Assembly (NCBI RefSeq): GCF_004765785.1
Contig: NZ_SBIT01000015.1
Location: 62,001-126,000 of the forward strand
Direction: 5' to 3'
DNA: 64,000 nucleotides
Origin: Halorussus ruber
GTDB taxonomy: Archaea > Halobacteriota > Halobacteria > Halobacteriales > Haladaptataceae
Made by a program: the position numbers and the translations under genes
Notes under the pieces: generated by a model
The model's input: the letters and a program-made list of their open reading frames with translations, nothing else
Told to the model about the DNA's origin: nothing
Database searches by the model: none
Part shown: piece by piece, positions 24,548 through 32,573 of the stretch
Layout: each line of letters begins with the position of its first letter
How positions within the stretch are numbered: position 1 is the stretch's first letter

Positions 24548-25285
24548 CTACCGCTCGAAGAACGGTCGGCTCTCGGCGACGCGGACGAGTTCGAGCGGCT
24601 CGCTCGCCGACACCTCGACCGGCGTGTGCGGCGCGACCGGGCGCTCGGTCCGGTCGTCCAGCAGGAGCGAGACCTCGCCCTCGTCGCGCTCGACGGTGAG
24701 CGTGACCGGCTCGTCGGTCGAGAGGACCCAGTTATCGACGTTCACCGCGAAGGGCGCGACCGGGACGACGCCCACGACGCCCGTGCCGGGTTCGAGCAGC
24801 GGTCCGCCCGCGCTCCGACCGTAGCCGTGGCTCCCGCTCGGGGTCGAGACGGCCACGCCGTCGGCCCGGAAGCACGAGACGCACTCGCCGCGCGAGTGGA
24901 CGGCGTACTCCGAGATGCGGGCCGGTTCGGTCGTCACGAGCATCACGTCCGCGAGCGCGGGACCGACGCGCTCGCCGCCGACCGACACGTCCAGAACCGC
25001 TCGCGCGGTCGTGTCGAACTCGCCCGCCAGCACGCGCTCGACTGCCGGAATCGCACTCTCCTCGGGGACGCCGCCGTAGCCCGGCCCGGCCGCGACGGGC
25101 AGAACCGGCGCGCAGACCTCCTCGCGGACGACCCCGAGGAGGGCCGACTCGCCGACCGCCACGACGGCCTCGCTGTCCGCGAGCGCGTCGCTCTCGGGTC
25201 CGTGGGTCACGGCCTCGCCCGCATCCTCGGCGGTCTCGCGTATCCGGTCGGCGAGCGCGCCGTCGCCGACGATGCCGAGCGTCAC
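24548..25285 (-). CDS. NAD kinase-like protein lacking the GGDG motif
   Basis: A 245-residue protein. The C-terminal half has the NAD-kinase signature FRADGVAVSTPSGSHGYGRS plus AGGPLLEPG and a VPVAPFAVNVDNWVLS segment (as in VTPICPHTLSNRP of NADKs). The N-terminal half is Rossmann-like (MTLGIVGDGALADRIRET), but where NADKs carry GGDGT it reads VVAVGESALLGVVREE, without the phosphate-binding glycines and the catalytic Asp. It is therefore unlikely to be an ordinary ATP-NAD kinase; it may be a regulatory or substrate-binding paralogue. The start is close to the repeat element that follows. Confidence 0.8.
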   Translation of the reverse strand: MTLGIVGDGALADRIRETAEDAGEAVTHGPESDALADSEAVVAVGESALLGVVREEVCAPVLPVAAGPGYGGVPEESAIPAVERVLAGEFDTTARAVLDVSVGGERVGPALADVMLVTTEPARISEYAVHSRGECVSCFRADGVAVSTPSGSHGYGRSAGGPLLEPGTGVVGVVPVAPFAVNVDNWVLSTDEPVTLTVERDEGEVSLLLDDRTERPVAPHTPVEVSASEPLELVRVAESRPFFER

Positions 25286-25475
25286 GCGCCGCCGACCTCC
25301 GCTTCGTTCGCGCTACGCATTTGGTGTGACTTGGGGGGTCATCCGTGAAAAGGGTACGGAGTCGGGCTCCGGTTTTCTGCTCTTCGAGGGGGAACAGCGT
25401 CCTCTGAAGTTCCTGTCCGGTCGCTTCGTCTCGGTGTAATTGGAAGTGACGACGGCAGGATCACGTGGTGTTGTC

Positions 25476-25740
25476 TTCTTGAAGCCCCCGCCCGCTCGCG
25501 GTCGCTGAGCAGGATATTCGCCGCTCTCCGCACCGCCCGCGGCGAATAGTGGCCTGCTCAGGCGACTGAAGTGTACGCGACCGGGCGGCCCCTTCGTCCA
25601 CCCAAACGTGGTTTGATTGGCCGAGCGCATTCCTGCCGGTTGGTCGGCCGAGCGTTCGCCGGTGGTTCGTTTCACCGAGCGTTCGCCGGTGGTTCGTTTC
25701 ACCGAGCGCATCCCGGCGGCCGTTCGCTCGCGCTCGGTGG
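25476..25740 (-). repeat. structured intergenic repeat, copy A, with upstream CGCTCGG array
   Basis: Read on the minus strand. The base stem is CCGCCCGGTCGCG (25576-25588) with CGCGAGCGGGCGG (25488-25500, one mismatch). The main stem CTGAGCAGG/CCTGCTCAG (25553-25561 and 25505-25513) and inner stem ATTCGCCGC/GCGGCGAAT follow, with loop GGGCGGTGCGGAGA. The 3' end reads GGGGGCTTCAAGAAG. Upstream (25600-25740) are four to five units starting CGCTCGG, about 27 bases each, two of them identical. This is the shortest complete copy, without extra arms. The whole gap 25286-25817 holds no gene. Confidence 0.75.
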
Positions 25741-25817
25741 GATTTCCCCCGAGCGAGAGAAACAAAAAATGATGTTTAGGAACGATATACAGTATCTAAA
25801 CAATCAAGAAGATTCCC

Positions 25818-27173
25818 CTACTCGCCGTAGGGCCAGTCGCCGATAATCTTCATGCCCTCGGCAAGGTCGTCGTCTTCGAGCGCGGCGGCGATCTCCTCGG
25901 GGTCCTTGCGCTCGGCCTCGAACTCGTCGCCCGCGAGGAGGACAGTCAGTTCGGTCAGCACGATGGCCTGCTCGCGGAGGTCTCGCACTTCGAGTTTGTC
26001 GAGGGTGTCGGCGTAGGTGTGGCCCCACCCGCGGCCCTCGTCGCCCGTCTCGCTCATGACGTGGAAGCCCGGCACGCCCCACTTGACGTAGGGCCAGTGG
26101 TCGCTGTGGGGGCCTTGCTCGGGGATGGTCTTGACGGGGTGGCCGAAGTCGTCGGCGACCTCCTCGGCGGCGGATTCGAGCGCGTCGAAGCCGTGGGTGA
26201 AGAACGAAAGGGTGCGTCCGCGGACCACGCCGTCGTTGTTGACGATGCCCTTGATGGCGTCGAAGTCGGCCTGCTCGGCGTCGCCGGACTCCGTCCGACT
26301 AGCCGAAGCGCGACGCGCTTCGGCGTCGTGTCCGGACCCGACGAGGCCGACCTCCTCGGCACCGTAAGCGATGAAGTGGACCTTCGTGTCGAGTTCGTCC
26401 TCGCGCTCGGCGAGGGCGTTGGCCATCTCCACGACCATCGCGGTGCCAGCGCCGTTGTCCATCGCGCCCTCGGCGATGTCGTGGGCGTCGATGTGGCTGG
26501 TGACGAGGACCTCCTCGTCGGTGTCCGGCCCGAGTTCGGCGTGGACGTTCTGGCTGGTCGCGTCGTGGGTCTCGGCGTTCACCTCGACTTCGACCTCTTG
26601 GCCCTCCCAGCGCCGCGAGAGGCGGGACCCGACTTCCTTGCTCACGCCGACCGCGGGAATGTCGCCGATGGGGTCCTCGGCGGTGCCGACGCTCCCGGTC
26701 GGCGGGAGACACCCCTCGACGTGGTTCCGGAAGACGAAGCCGGACGCGCCGCCCTCGACCGCGTAGTAGTACTTCTCGCGCCGGTGGATGAACCGGTCGT
26801 AGTAGTCGGGCACGTTCGAGGCGGCCATCACGACTTTGCCCTCGATGTCGGTTTGCTCGAAGTCCTCGGGCAGGCCGTAGCCGAGGTCCACGAGTTCGCC
26901 CGTCGCGGTCCCGTCGGGGCTTCGCGGGAGCGCGATGGACTCTTGGGCGGTGTCGCCCGCCCGAACCTCGCTGTCGCCGCGGGTCCAGCCCTGAATGTCG
27001 AACTCCTCGAGTCGGGCGTCCCGCGCGCCGACCGATTCGAGCGCGTCGCGGGTGAGTTCCGCGGCCTCGCGTTCGCCCTCGCTCCCGGCCATCCGATTGC
27101 CGATATCGACGAGGTCTTCCAAGTGATTCCATCCGGCGTCGCTGGTGAACGTCTGGCCGATCCAGTGTGTCAT
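25818..27173 (-). CDS. M28-family metallopeptidase
   Basis: A 451-residue zinc aminopeptidase-like protein without a signal peptide. The metal and catalytic residues are visible: HIDAHDIAEGAMDNGAGTAM (H and D ligands), IAYGAEEVGLVGSGHD (catalytic Glu and Glu ligand), VNNDGV, and GPHSDHWPYVKWGVPG near the C-terminus (His ligand). A protease-associated insert lies in the first half (PDYYDRFIHRREKYYYAVEG). A segment EARRASASRTESGDAEQADF after GSGHD is encoded around a perfect palindrome (26302-26324) and looks like a recent insertion. ATG 27173 starts directly before the domain (MTHWIGQTFTSDAGW). Confidence 0.88.
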   Translation of the reverse strand: MTHWIGQTFTSDAGWNHLEDLVDIGNRMAGSEGEREAAELTRDALESVGARDARLEEFDIQGWTRGDSEVRAGDTAQESIALPRSPDGTATGELVDLGYGLPEDFEQTDIEGKVVMAASNVPDYYDRFIHRREKYYYAVEGGASGFVFRNHVEGCLPPTGSVGTAEDPIGDIPAVGVSKEVGSRLSRRWEGQEVEVEVNAETHDATSQNVHAELGPDTDEEVLVTSHIDAHDIAEGAMDNGAGTAMVVEMANALAEREDELDTKVHFIAYGAEEVGLVGSGHDAEARRASASRTESGDAEQADFDAIKGIVNNDGVVRGRTLSFFTHGFDALESAAEEVADDFGHPVKTIPEQGPHSDHWPYVKWGVPGFHVMSETGDEGRGWGHTYADTLDKLEVRDLREQAIVLTELTVLLAGDEFEAERKDPEEIAAALEDDDLAEGMKIIGDWPYGE

Positions 27174-27328
27174 ACCCTCGCATGAACGGCGATAGCGCCT
27201 AAGTTTTTCGAATCGAAAACTCCGACGATTTTTCATTCCACACCCGGTTGCGCTGGCGTCTCGTGGACGATTCGAAACTTGCCTTTTAAAGAAAGTGTCT
27301 TATTTTTGCTAATCTGTTCCCCGAGCAA

Positions 27329-27340
27329 TGGTTTATATCG
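27329..27340 (+). promoter_or_regulatory. TATA-like box of the E1-alpha gene
   Basis: TGGTTTATATCG is about 42-53 bases before the ATG at 27382, so the message would have a short leader. It makes the upstream in-frame ATG at 27328 unlikely as the start. Confidence 0.45.
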
Positions 27341-27381
27341 GTGGATACCCATATTATGGTAGACAGTCGGTGATCGACGAC

Positions 27382-28452
27382 ATGGCAATACAGGCACCCA
27401 ACCTGACGCGCGTGGTGGACCCGGACGGGACCGTGAACGAACGAACCGACCCGGAACTCTCGGAGTCGGAAGTAACAGACCTCTATCGACTGCAGGTACT
27501 CGCGCGGACGTTCGACGAGAAGGCGGTCAAACTCCACCGGCAGGGCCGCATCGGGACCTACGCACCCCTCCAAGGACAGGAGGCCGCGCAGGTCGGCGCG
27601 ACCTACGCCCTCTCGGAGTCGGACTACTGCTTCCCGACCTACCGCGACCACGCGATGTATCTCACTCGGGGCCTCGACCTCGAAGAAGTGCTAGTCTACC
27701 TCCTCGGCGAGGGCAACTACGTGGACCGCGAAAATCCCGACGAACTCCGGACCTTCCCGCCGACGATTCCCATCGCCACCCAAGTCCCCCACGCCGTCGG
27801 AACGGGGATGGCGGCCGACTACAAGGGCGACGACGCCGCCACGCTGGTCAGTTTCGGCGACGGCGCGACCAGCGAGGGCGACTTCCACGAGGGCATGAAC
27901 TTCGCGGGCGTCTTCGACGCGCCCACGGTCTTCTTCTGCCAGAACAACCAGTGGGCCATCTCGGTCCCGCGCGAGCGCCAGACCGCCAGCGCCACCATCG
28001 CACAGAAGGCCCAAGCCTACGGATTCGAAGGTGTCCGCGTGGACGGCAACGACGTGCTGGCGGTCTACAGCGCGGTCAAGGACGCCCTCGACGCCGCGAA
28101 GGACGGCGAGGGGCCGCGCCTCATCGAGGCCGTCACCTACCGGCAGGGTGCCCACACGACCACCGACGACCCCTCGAAGTACCGCGACGACGACGAAGTC
28201 GAGGAGTGGCGCAAGAAAGACCCCCTCGAGCGCACCCGCGAGTATCTGGAGGACACTCACGACTGGAGTGACGACGACGAGGAGGAACTCCGCGAGTGGG
28301 CCGAGCAGCGCGTGGCCGAGGCGGTCGTCAACGCCGAGGAGCGCACCGGACTCAGCGTGGACGACATCTTCGAACACGTCTACGCCAAGACGCCCGACTC
28401 GCTCCGACGACAGCGCCAGCAGGTCGTGGACGACCCCGAGGTCGAACGGTAA
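27382..28452 (+). CDS. 2-oxoacid dehydrogenase E1 component, alpha subunit
   Basis: A 356-residue thiamine-diphosphate enzyme subunit. The cofactor motif is GDGATSEGDFHEGMNFAGVF through CQNNQWAISVP (GDG...NN), near residues 158-190. The phosphorylation-loop-like TYRQGAHTTTDDPSKYRDDD and the start DLYRLQVLARTFDEKAVKLH are typical of pyruvate/branched-chain E1-alpha. E1-beta, E2 and E3 are not next to it, although they normally form one operon, so this is an orphan alpha subunit that would need partners from elsewhere. The 2-oxoacid substrate is not known; haloarchaea mostly use ferredoxin oxidoreductases for pyruvate. Confidence 0.88.
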   Translation: MAIQAPNLTRVVDPDGTVNERTDPELSESEVTDLYRLQVLARTFDEKAVKLHRQGRIGTYAPLQGQEAAQVGATYALSESDYCFPTYRDHAMYLTRGLDLEEVLVYLLGEGNYVDRENPDELRTFPPTIPIATQVPHAVGTGMAADYKGDDAATLVSFGDGATSEGDFHEGMNFAGVFDAPTVFFCQNNQWAISVPRERQTASATIAQKAQAYGFEGVRVDGNDVLAVYSAVKDALDAAKDGEGPRLIEAVTYRQGAHTTTDDPSKYRDDDEVEEWRKKDPLERTREYLEDTHDWSDDDEEELREWAEQRVAEAVVNAEERTGLSVDDIFEHVYAKTPDSLRRQRQQVVDDPEVER

Positions 28453-28591
28453 CTGTCCGGACGAACGACGCTTCGGAACCCGACTCGAAGTTTCTAACCT
28501 GACATTTATCGCGTAATTGTCTACGATTAGACAGTAGTAACCCGGCTATACTCCGGCAATTTTGTAGTCGTTCCGCGAGCGCGTTCAGGTG

Positions 28592-28600
28592 GCTTTTTAC
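28592..28600 (+). promoter_or_regulatory. TATA-like box of the coxC gene
   Basis: TTTTTACTA sits about 24-32 bases before the ATG at 28624, fitting a leaderless transcript. Confidence 0.5.
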
Positions 28601-28623
28601 TATTCGGCCCTCAAACCACTCCC

Positions 28624-29475
28624 ATGACAGTAGCGGACGATTCAGCAGAAGAGCACGGCCATCACCTACCGGCCGTCGAGGACTGGCCTCACGGATTCGG
28701 AGAGGCGAGCTGGTGGCCCTTCGTCACCGCACTCGGTGGTGCGGGCATCTACATCGGGGCCGCCCTGTTCCTCCTCGGGAAGGGACAGCAACCAATCGTA
28801 GACCCGTTGTACGGACCGCTCACGTTCGTCGGGTCCGTCACGCTGTTCCTCGTCGGCCTGTACGGCTGGGTCTACCACGCCTTCGTCAAGGCGTTCTGGT
28901 CCAGCGAGGGACACGGCGGCGGCGCACTTCGATGGGGTATGGTACTGTTCCTCGGTTCTGAAATCGCCACGTTCGGGGCCGGGTTCGTGTACTACTTCTT
29001 CATCCGCGTGGGCACGTGGTCCACGGAGGGACTCCCACACTTGCTGGGGTCGCTCGTCCTCATCAACACCGCCCTGCTGGTGCTGTCCAGCATCACGCTC
29101 CACTGGGGCCACGTCGAACTCCGGAAGGGTAATCGGCAGAACTTCCTCATCGGCCTCGGCGCGACGCTCCTGCTCGGCGTCATCTTCGTCGGCGGGCAGG
29201 TCTACGAGTACTACGCGTTCATCCAGCACGAAGGCTTCACGCTCACCTCGGGCATCTTCGGCAGCGCGTTCTACGCCCTGACGGGCCTCCACGGCCTCCA
29301 CGTCTCGATGGGCGCGGTCCTCATCGGCATCGTGTTCATCCGGGCGCTCTACGGACAGTACACCGCCGACCGCCACGTCTCGGTCACGACGGTCTCGATG
29401 TACTGGCACTTCGTGGACGCGGTCTGGATTTTCCTCGTCGTCGTGCTGTACGCCGGCGCGGAAATCACGGTCTGA
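28624..29475 (+). CDS. coxC: cytochrome c oxidase-type subunit III
   Basis: A 283-residue protein with seven hydrophobic helices. Family features include EASWWPFVTALGGAGIYIGA, MVLFLGSEIATFGAGFVYYF (conserved Glu in the second helix pair), a His-Gly-His-rich ALTGLHGLHVSMGAVLIGIV, and the C-terminal YWHFVDAVWIFLVVVLYAGA. It surrounds and stabilises the haem-copper subunit in the membrane. Subunit II and haem O synthase lie downstream (on the other strand and divergent), whereas subunit I is 26 kb away. Confidence 0.93.
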   Translation: MTVADDSAEEHGHHLPAVEDWPHGFGEASWWPFVTALGGAGIYIGAALFLLGKGQQPIVDPLYGPLTFVGSVTLFLVGLYGWVYHAFVKAFWSSEGHGGGALRWGMVLFLGSEIATFGAGFVYYFFIRVGTWSTEGLPHLLGSLVLINTALLVLSSITLHWGHVELRKGNRQNFLIGLGATLLLGVIFVGGQVYEYYAFIQHEGFTLTSGIFGSAFYALTGLHGLHVSMGAVLIGIVFIRALYGQYTADRHVSVTTVSMYWHFVDAVWIFLVVVLYAGAEITV

Positions 29476-29520
29476 AGACGCAGTTCGCGGTTCCCCTTTT
29501 CGCGGTTCGATTCCATCAGT

Positions 29521-30230
29521 CTCACGGCGGCGGATTTTCGCCGCGTGACTCGACCGAAAGCGACGCCGAGGCTGGTGTCCGGTCCACCACCGACGACGCT
29601 ACTCTCGCGCAACGACGCCCGCGCGCGACGGACTTCGACTACTCGCGGCGCGCTGGCCCGCTACGCGCGGCGCACTGGTCCAACTCGAAGGCTCACTGTT
29701 TCCGTCCTGCCTGACTCTCGCTGTCGTCGGCTTCCTCGTGGTCGGTCGTCTCCTCGCGGCCGGTTCCTCCTCGCGTCGCCTTCCTCGTCGTCCCTCTCGC
29801 AATCTTCTTCTGGGCCACCTCTCTGGGCGACCCCGCCGAGCGCTCAGCGACTGAGCCACGTGGGACGCTCCGACGGGACTACGAGACTCCCCTCGCTGCC
29901 TCGACTTCAGCGAGCGACGACAGCGCCGGAGTCCGTCGAGTCCTCCCGGACCTCGACTACGGACTCGTGGCCTCCTCGGGGGCGAGGAGGCCACGAGTGT
30001 CGAGGGTTGAGCGACGGGGAGAAGAGCGACGGGCGACGAGTGGCCGAGGAGACGAGCATCGTAGCGACGAGCGCCGGGCGGACAGAACAGCGGAATCGAA
30101 GCGAACCCCGATAGCGGACGAGCGGCTCTCGTCTCGCGCGTGCGCAGAGAAAAATATATACGCACGAGAGCGATGGAAACCCCTCGGAGACGAGACGTGA
30201 CGAGCGCGAGACGAAATCAGCGAGGAGTGC
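29521..30230 (+). pseudogene. possible decayed membrane protein gene (several frameshifts)
   Basis: No single frame is convincing across the 830 bases between coxC and coxB, but pieces of a protein appear in successive plus-strand frames. An acidic part SDSTESDAEAGVRSTTDDAT is followed, in another frame, by a hydrophobic helix CLTLAVVGFLVVGRLLAAG (about 29700-29765). After a +1 shift come RVAFLVVPLAIFFWATSLGD (about 29772-29830) and an acidic run GTLRRDYETPLAASTSASDD. Two helices with acidic linkers would fit a small haloarchaeal membrane protein. Random frames in GC-rich DNA can mimic this, so confidence is low. Confidence 0.3.
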
Positions 30231-30313
30231 TAGCGGACGATGGCGGACCAGCGTCGAGAGAAAGAGTCGGGACTGGGAGGGAAGGGGAAACCGCGAGAAG
30301 ACCGCTGGGTCGC

Positions 30314-31018
30314 TCAGTTACTCTGCTGCTCGTCGAGCCAGTCCTGGTACTCCTGCTGGGAGACGACCTCGACCTTGCCGAGCATCTTGGAGTGGCCGAC
30401 GCCACAGTACTCCGCGCAGTAGAGCTGATAGGTGCCGGTCTCGGTGAGCTTCGTCTTGATGACGTTGTGCTGACCGGGGATGGCGTCCTGCTTCAGGCCG
30501 AGTTCGGGCACGTGGAAGGCGTGAAGCCAGTCAGTCGACGTGATGTTTAGATACACGTTCTGTCCCTTCGGGAGGACGAGCGTGCCGGTCGCCGAGACGT
30601 CCTCACCTTGGTAGTTGTAGTTCCAGAGGTACTTCTGGCCGACGACCTCGACCTCGACCGCGTCCTGGTTGGGTTCGATGTCGTTCTGGGCCTGCGAGAC
30701 GTAGCTGTCGGCCATCACGCCGTAGGAGGCGTATCCGACGACCAACAGGACCAGCGCGGTGGCGATGGTCCACGAAATTTCGAGGCGACGGTTCTCCTTG
30801 GTCGGCTTGGGGTCGTCGTTCTTGCGGTACTTCCAGACGGTGTAGACGAGGATGCCCTCGACCAGTACCGTGATGGGGATCGCCATGTAGAGGAGCTGAG
30901 TGTTCAGCGACCGAATTAGCTCCTCGGTGGTGGACTCGTAGGCGAGCGCCGGGTCCGCGAACAGGGCGAGTGCCGCGACCCCGAGTACCGTTGCGAAGGC
31001 TGTCCGCTTGGAACTCAT
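30314..31018 (-). CDS. coxB: cytochrome c oxidase-type subunit II (CuA)
   Basis: A 234-residue protein: signal/first helix (RTAFATVLGVAALALFADPA), then two transmembrane helices (QLLYMAIPITVLVEGILVYT; IATALVLLVVGYASYGVMAD) and a cupredoxin domain. The CuA ligands are visible in STDWLHAFHVPELG and CAEYCGVGHSKM (C-x3-C-x3-H-x2-M). It receives electrons from halocyanin outside the cell and passes them to subunit I. ATG 31018 was chosen because the signal-like helix begins there; the frame is open further upstream. Confidence 0.93.
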   Translation of the reverse strand: MSSKRTAFATVLGVAALALFADPALAYESTTEELIRSLNTQLLYMAIPITVLVEGILVYTVWKYRKNDDPKPTKENRRLEISWTIATALVLLVVGYASYGVMADSYVSQAQNDIEPNQDAVEVEVVGQKYLWNYNYQGEDVSATGTLVLPKGQNVYLNITSTDWLHAFHVPELGLKQDAIPGQHNVIKTKLTETGTYQLYCAEYCGVGHSKMLGKVEVVSQQEYQDWLDEQQSN

Positions 31019-31115
31019 GCTGTTTGCATCCTTAGGCCAGACCCCATAAATACCTGCTGACTTTCCAGAGCCTCCGGATTCGATTCTACTAAATATGGCG
31101 AGTTCCCAAAGTGCC

Positions 31116-31122
31116 ATAAGGA
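31116..31122 (+). promoter_or_regulatory. Shine-Dalgarno-like site deciding the ctaB start
   Basis: AAGGAGA is 8 bases before GTG at 31131. The upstream in-frame ATG (31095) sits inside the AT-rich TACTAAATAT promoter-like box, so it is unlikely to be on the message. Confidence 0.55.
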
Positions 31123-31130
31123 GAGTTCGC

Positions 31131-32537
31131 GTGACTAAACACACCTCTCGTCGGTTCGGTTCTCTGCTCGCGGCGACCGCGATGGGCGTCTACCTGCTGG
31201 TGGTCGTCGGTGCGACCACCGCGCTGACAGATGCCGCCGCGGCGTGCCCGACGTGGCCAGCCTGCAACGGCAACTGGCTCGTCCCCCTCGACCAGCCGAA
31301 ACTGGCCGTCGCGTGGGGCCACCGCGTCGCCGCCCTCGGTGTCGCGCTCGCACTGACCGCGACGACTGTCCTCGGCTGGCGGACCGAGACTCCTCGGAAA
31401 GTCAGAGCCGCGCTCACCGCCGCAGTACTGCTCTATCCGGTACAGGTCGGACTGGGGGCGTTCGCCGCGACCGCCGCCACCCCGGCCCTGCTGTCGGCGG
31501 TCCACCTCGTCGTCGGCATGGCTATTTTCGGCGGCGTGGTTCTCGCGCTGGCGTGGACGCTCGAACCCGAGACGTACGACGAACCGACCGGCGTCGAGGA
31601 CCCCGACGAGGTCCCCGACGCCGAGGAACCGGCGGCCGCGCCGGGCCGACCCCAGCCCGACGGCCTCCTCGACCGGGCGAAGCGAACCGGCTTCGCGTAC
31701 TTCCGACTGATGAAGCCGCGGCTGATGTGGCTGCTCTGTCTGGTCGCCTCGGCCGCGATGGCGCTGGCGGCCGGTCCGGCCCTCCGGGTCGAGACGGTGC
31801 TGGCCACGCTCACGGGCGGCGTCCTCTCTATCGGCGCGTCGGGCACGTTCAACCACGTCCTCGAACGCGACGTGGACCGGAAGATGAACCGGACCGCCGA
31901 CCGACCCGCGGCGACCGACCAGATTCCGGTCCGCAACGCGGTCCTCTTCGGGTTCGCGCTCGCGGCGCTCTCGCTGGTCGCCTTCCTCTCGGTGAACCTG
32001 CTGGCGGCGGTGCTGGGGATGTTCGCCATCCTCTTCTACAGCGTCGTCTACACCCTCCTGCTCAAGCCCAACACGGTCCAGAACACGGTCATCGGCGGGT
32101 TCGCCGGGGCGCTCCCGGCGCTCATCGGCGGGGCCGCGGTCACGGGCGACATCGGCCTGCCCGCAATCGTGCTGTCGGGAGTCATCTTCCTCTGGACGCC
32201 CGCGCACTTCTACAACCTCGCGCTGGCGTACAAGGACGACTACGCCCGCGGCGGGTTCCCGATGATGCCCGTGGTCCGAGGAGAGGCCGTCACCCGCAAG
32301 CACATCCTGCTGTACCTCGGCGCGACCCTGCTGGCGGCTGGCCTCCTCTCGGCGGTCACGACGCTCGGATGGCTCTACGCCGTGACGAGCGTGGCCTTCG
32401 GCGGCGTCTTCCTCTGGGCCGTCGTCCGACTCCACCGCGAGCGCACCGAGGAGGCCGCCTTCCGGTCTTTCCACGCCTCGAACGCCTATCTGGGCGCGCT
32501 CCTCGTCGCGGTCGTCGCCGACGCACTCGTCTTCTGA
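31131..32537 (+). CDS. ctaB: haem O synthase fused to a CtaA-like N-terminal domain
   Basis: A 468-residue two-part membrane protein. Residues about 10-140 resemble one half of haem A synthase CtaA (RFGSLLAATAMGVYLLVVVG, CPTWPACNGNW cysteine loop, WGHRVAALGVALAL and SAVHLVVGMAIFG with His ligands). An acidic linker leads to a full UbiA-type protohaem IX farnesyltransferase: NHVLERDVDRKMNRTADRP (N-x3-D-x3-D) and AYKDDYARGGFPMMPVV. It makes haem O and probably helps make haem A for the aa3 oxidase, next to coxB. GTG 31131 with an AAGGAGA site is preferred to ATG 31095. Confidence 0.9.
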   Translation: MTKHTSRRFGSLLAATAMGVYLLVVVGATTALTDAAAACPTWPACNGNWLVPLDQPKLAVAWGHRVAALGVALALTATTVLGWRTETPRKVRAALTAAVLLYPVQVGLGAFAATAATPALLSAVHLVVGMAIFGGVVLALAWTLEPETYDEPTGVEDPDEVPDAEEPAAAPGRPQPDGLLDRAKRTGFAYFRLMKPRLMWLLCLVASAAMALAAGPALRVETVLATLTGGVLSIGASGTFNHVLERDVDRKMNRTADRPAATDQIPVRNAVLFGFALAALSLVAFLSVNLLAAVLGMFAILFYSVVYTLLLKPNTVQNTVIGGFAGALPALIGGAAVTGDIGLPAIVLSGVIFLWTPAHFYNLALAYKDDYARGGFPMMPVVRGEAVTRKHILLYLGATLLAAGLLSAVTTLGWLYAVTSVAFGGVFLWAVVRLHRERTEEAAFRSFHASNAYLGALLVAVVADALVF

Positions 32538-32573
32538 CCGACGCACGGACGATTTCCACACTTCATCTCGACC

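Noticed and set aside
25600-25740. CRISPR array formed by the CGCTCGG units
   Set aside because: Two units are identical through the would-be spacer, the others are related throughout, and no cas gene is near; these are degenerate tandem repeats.
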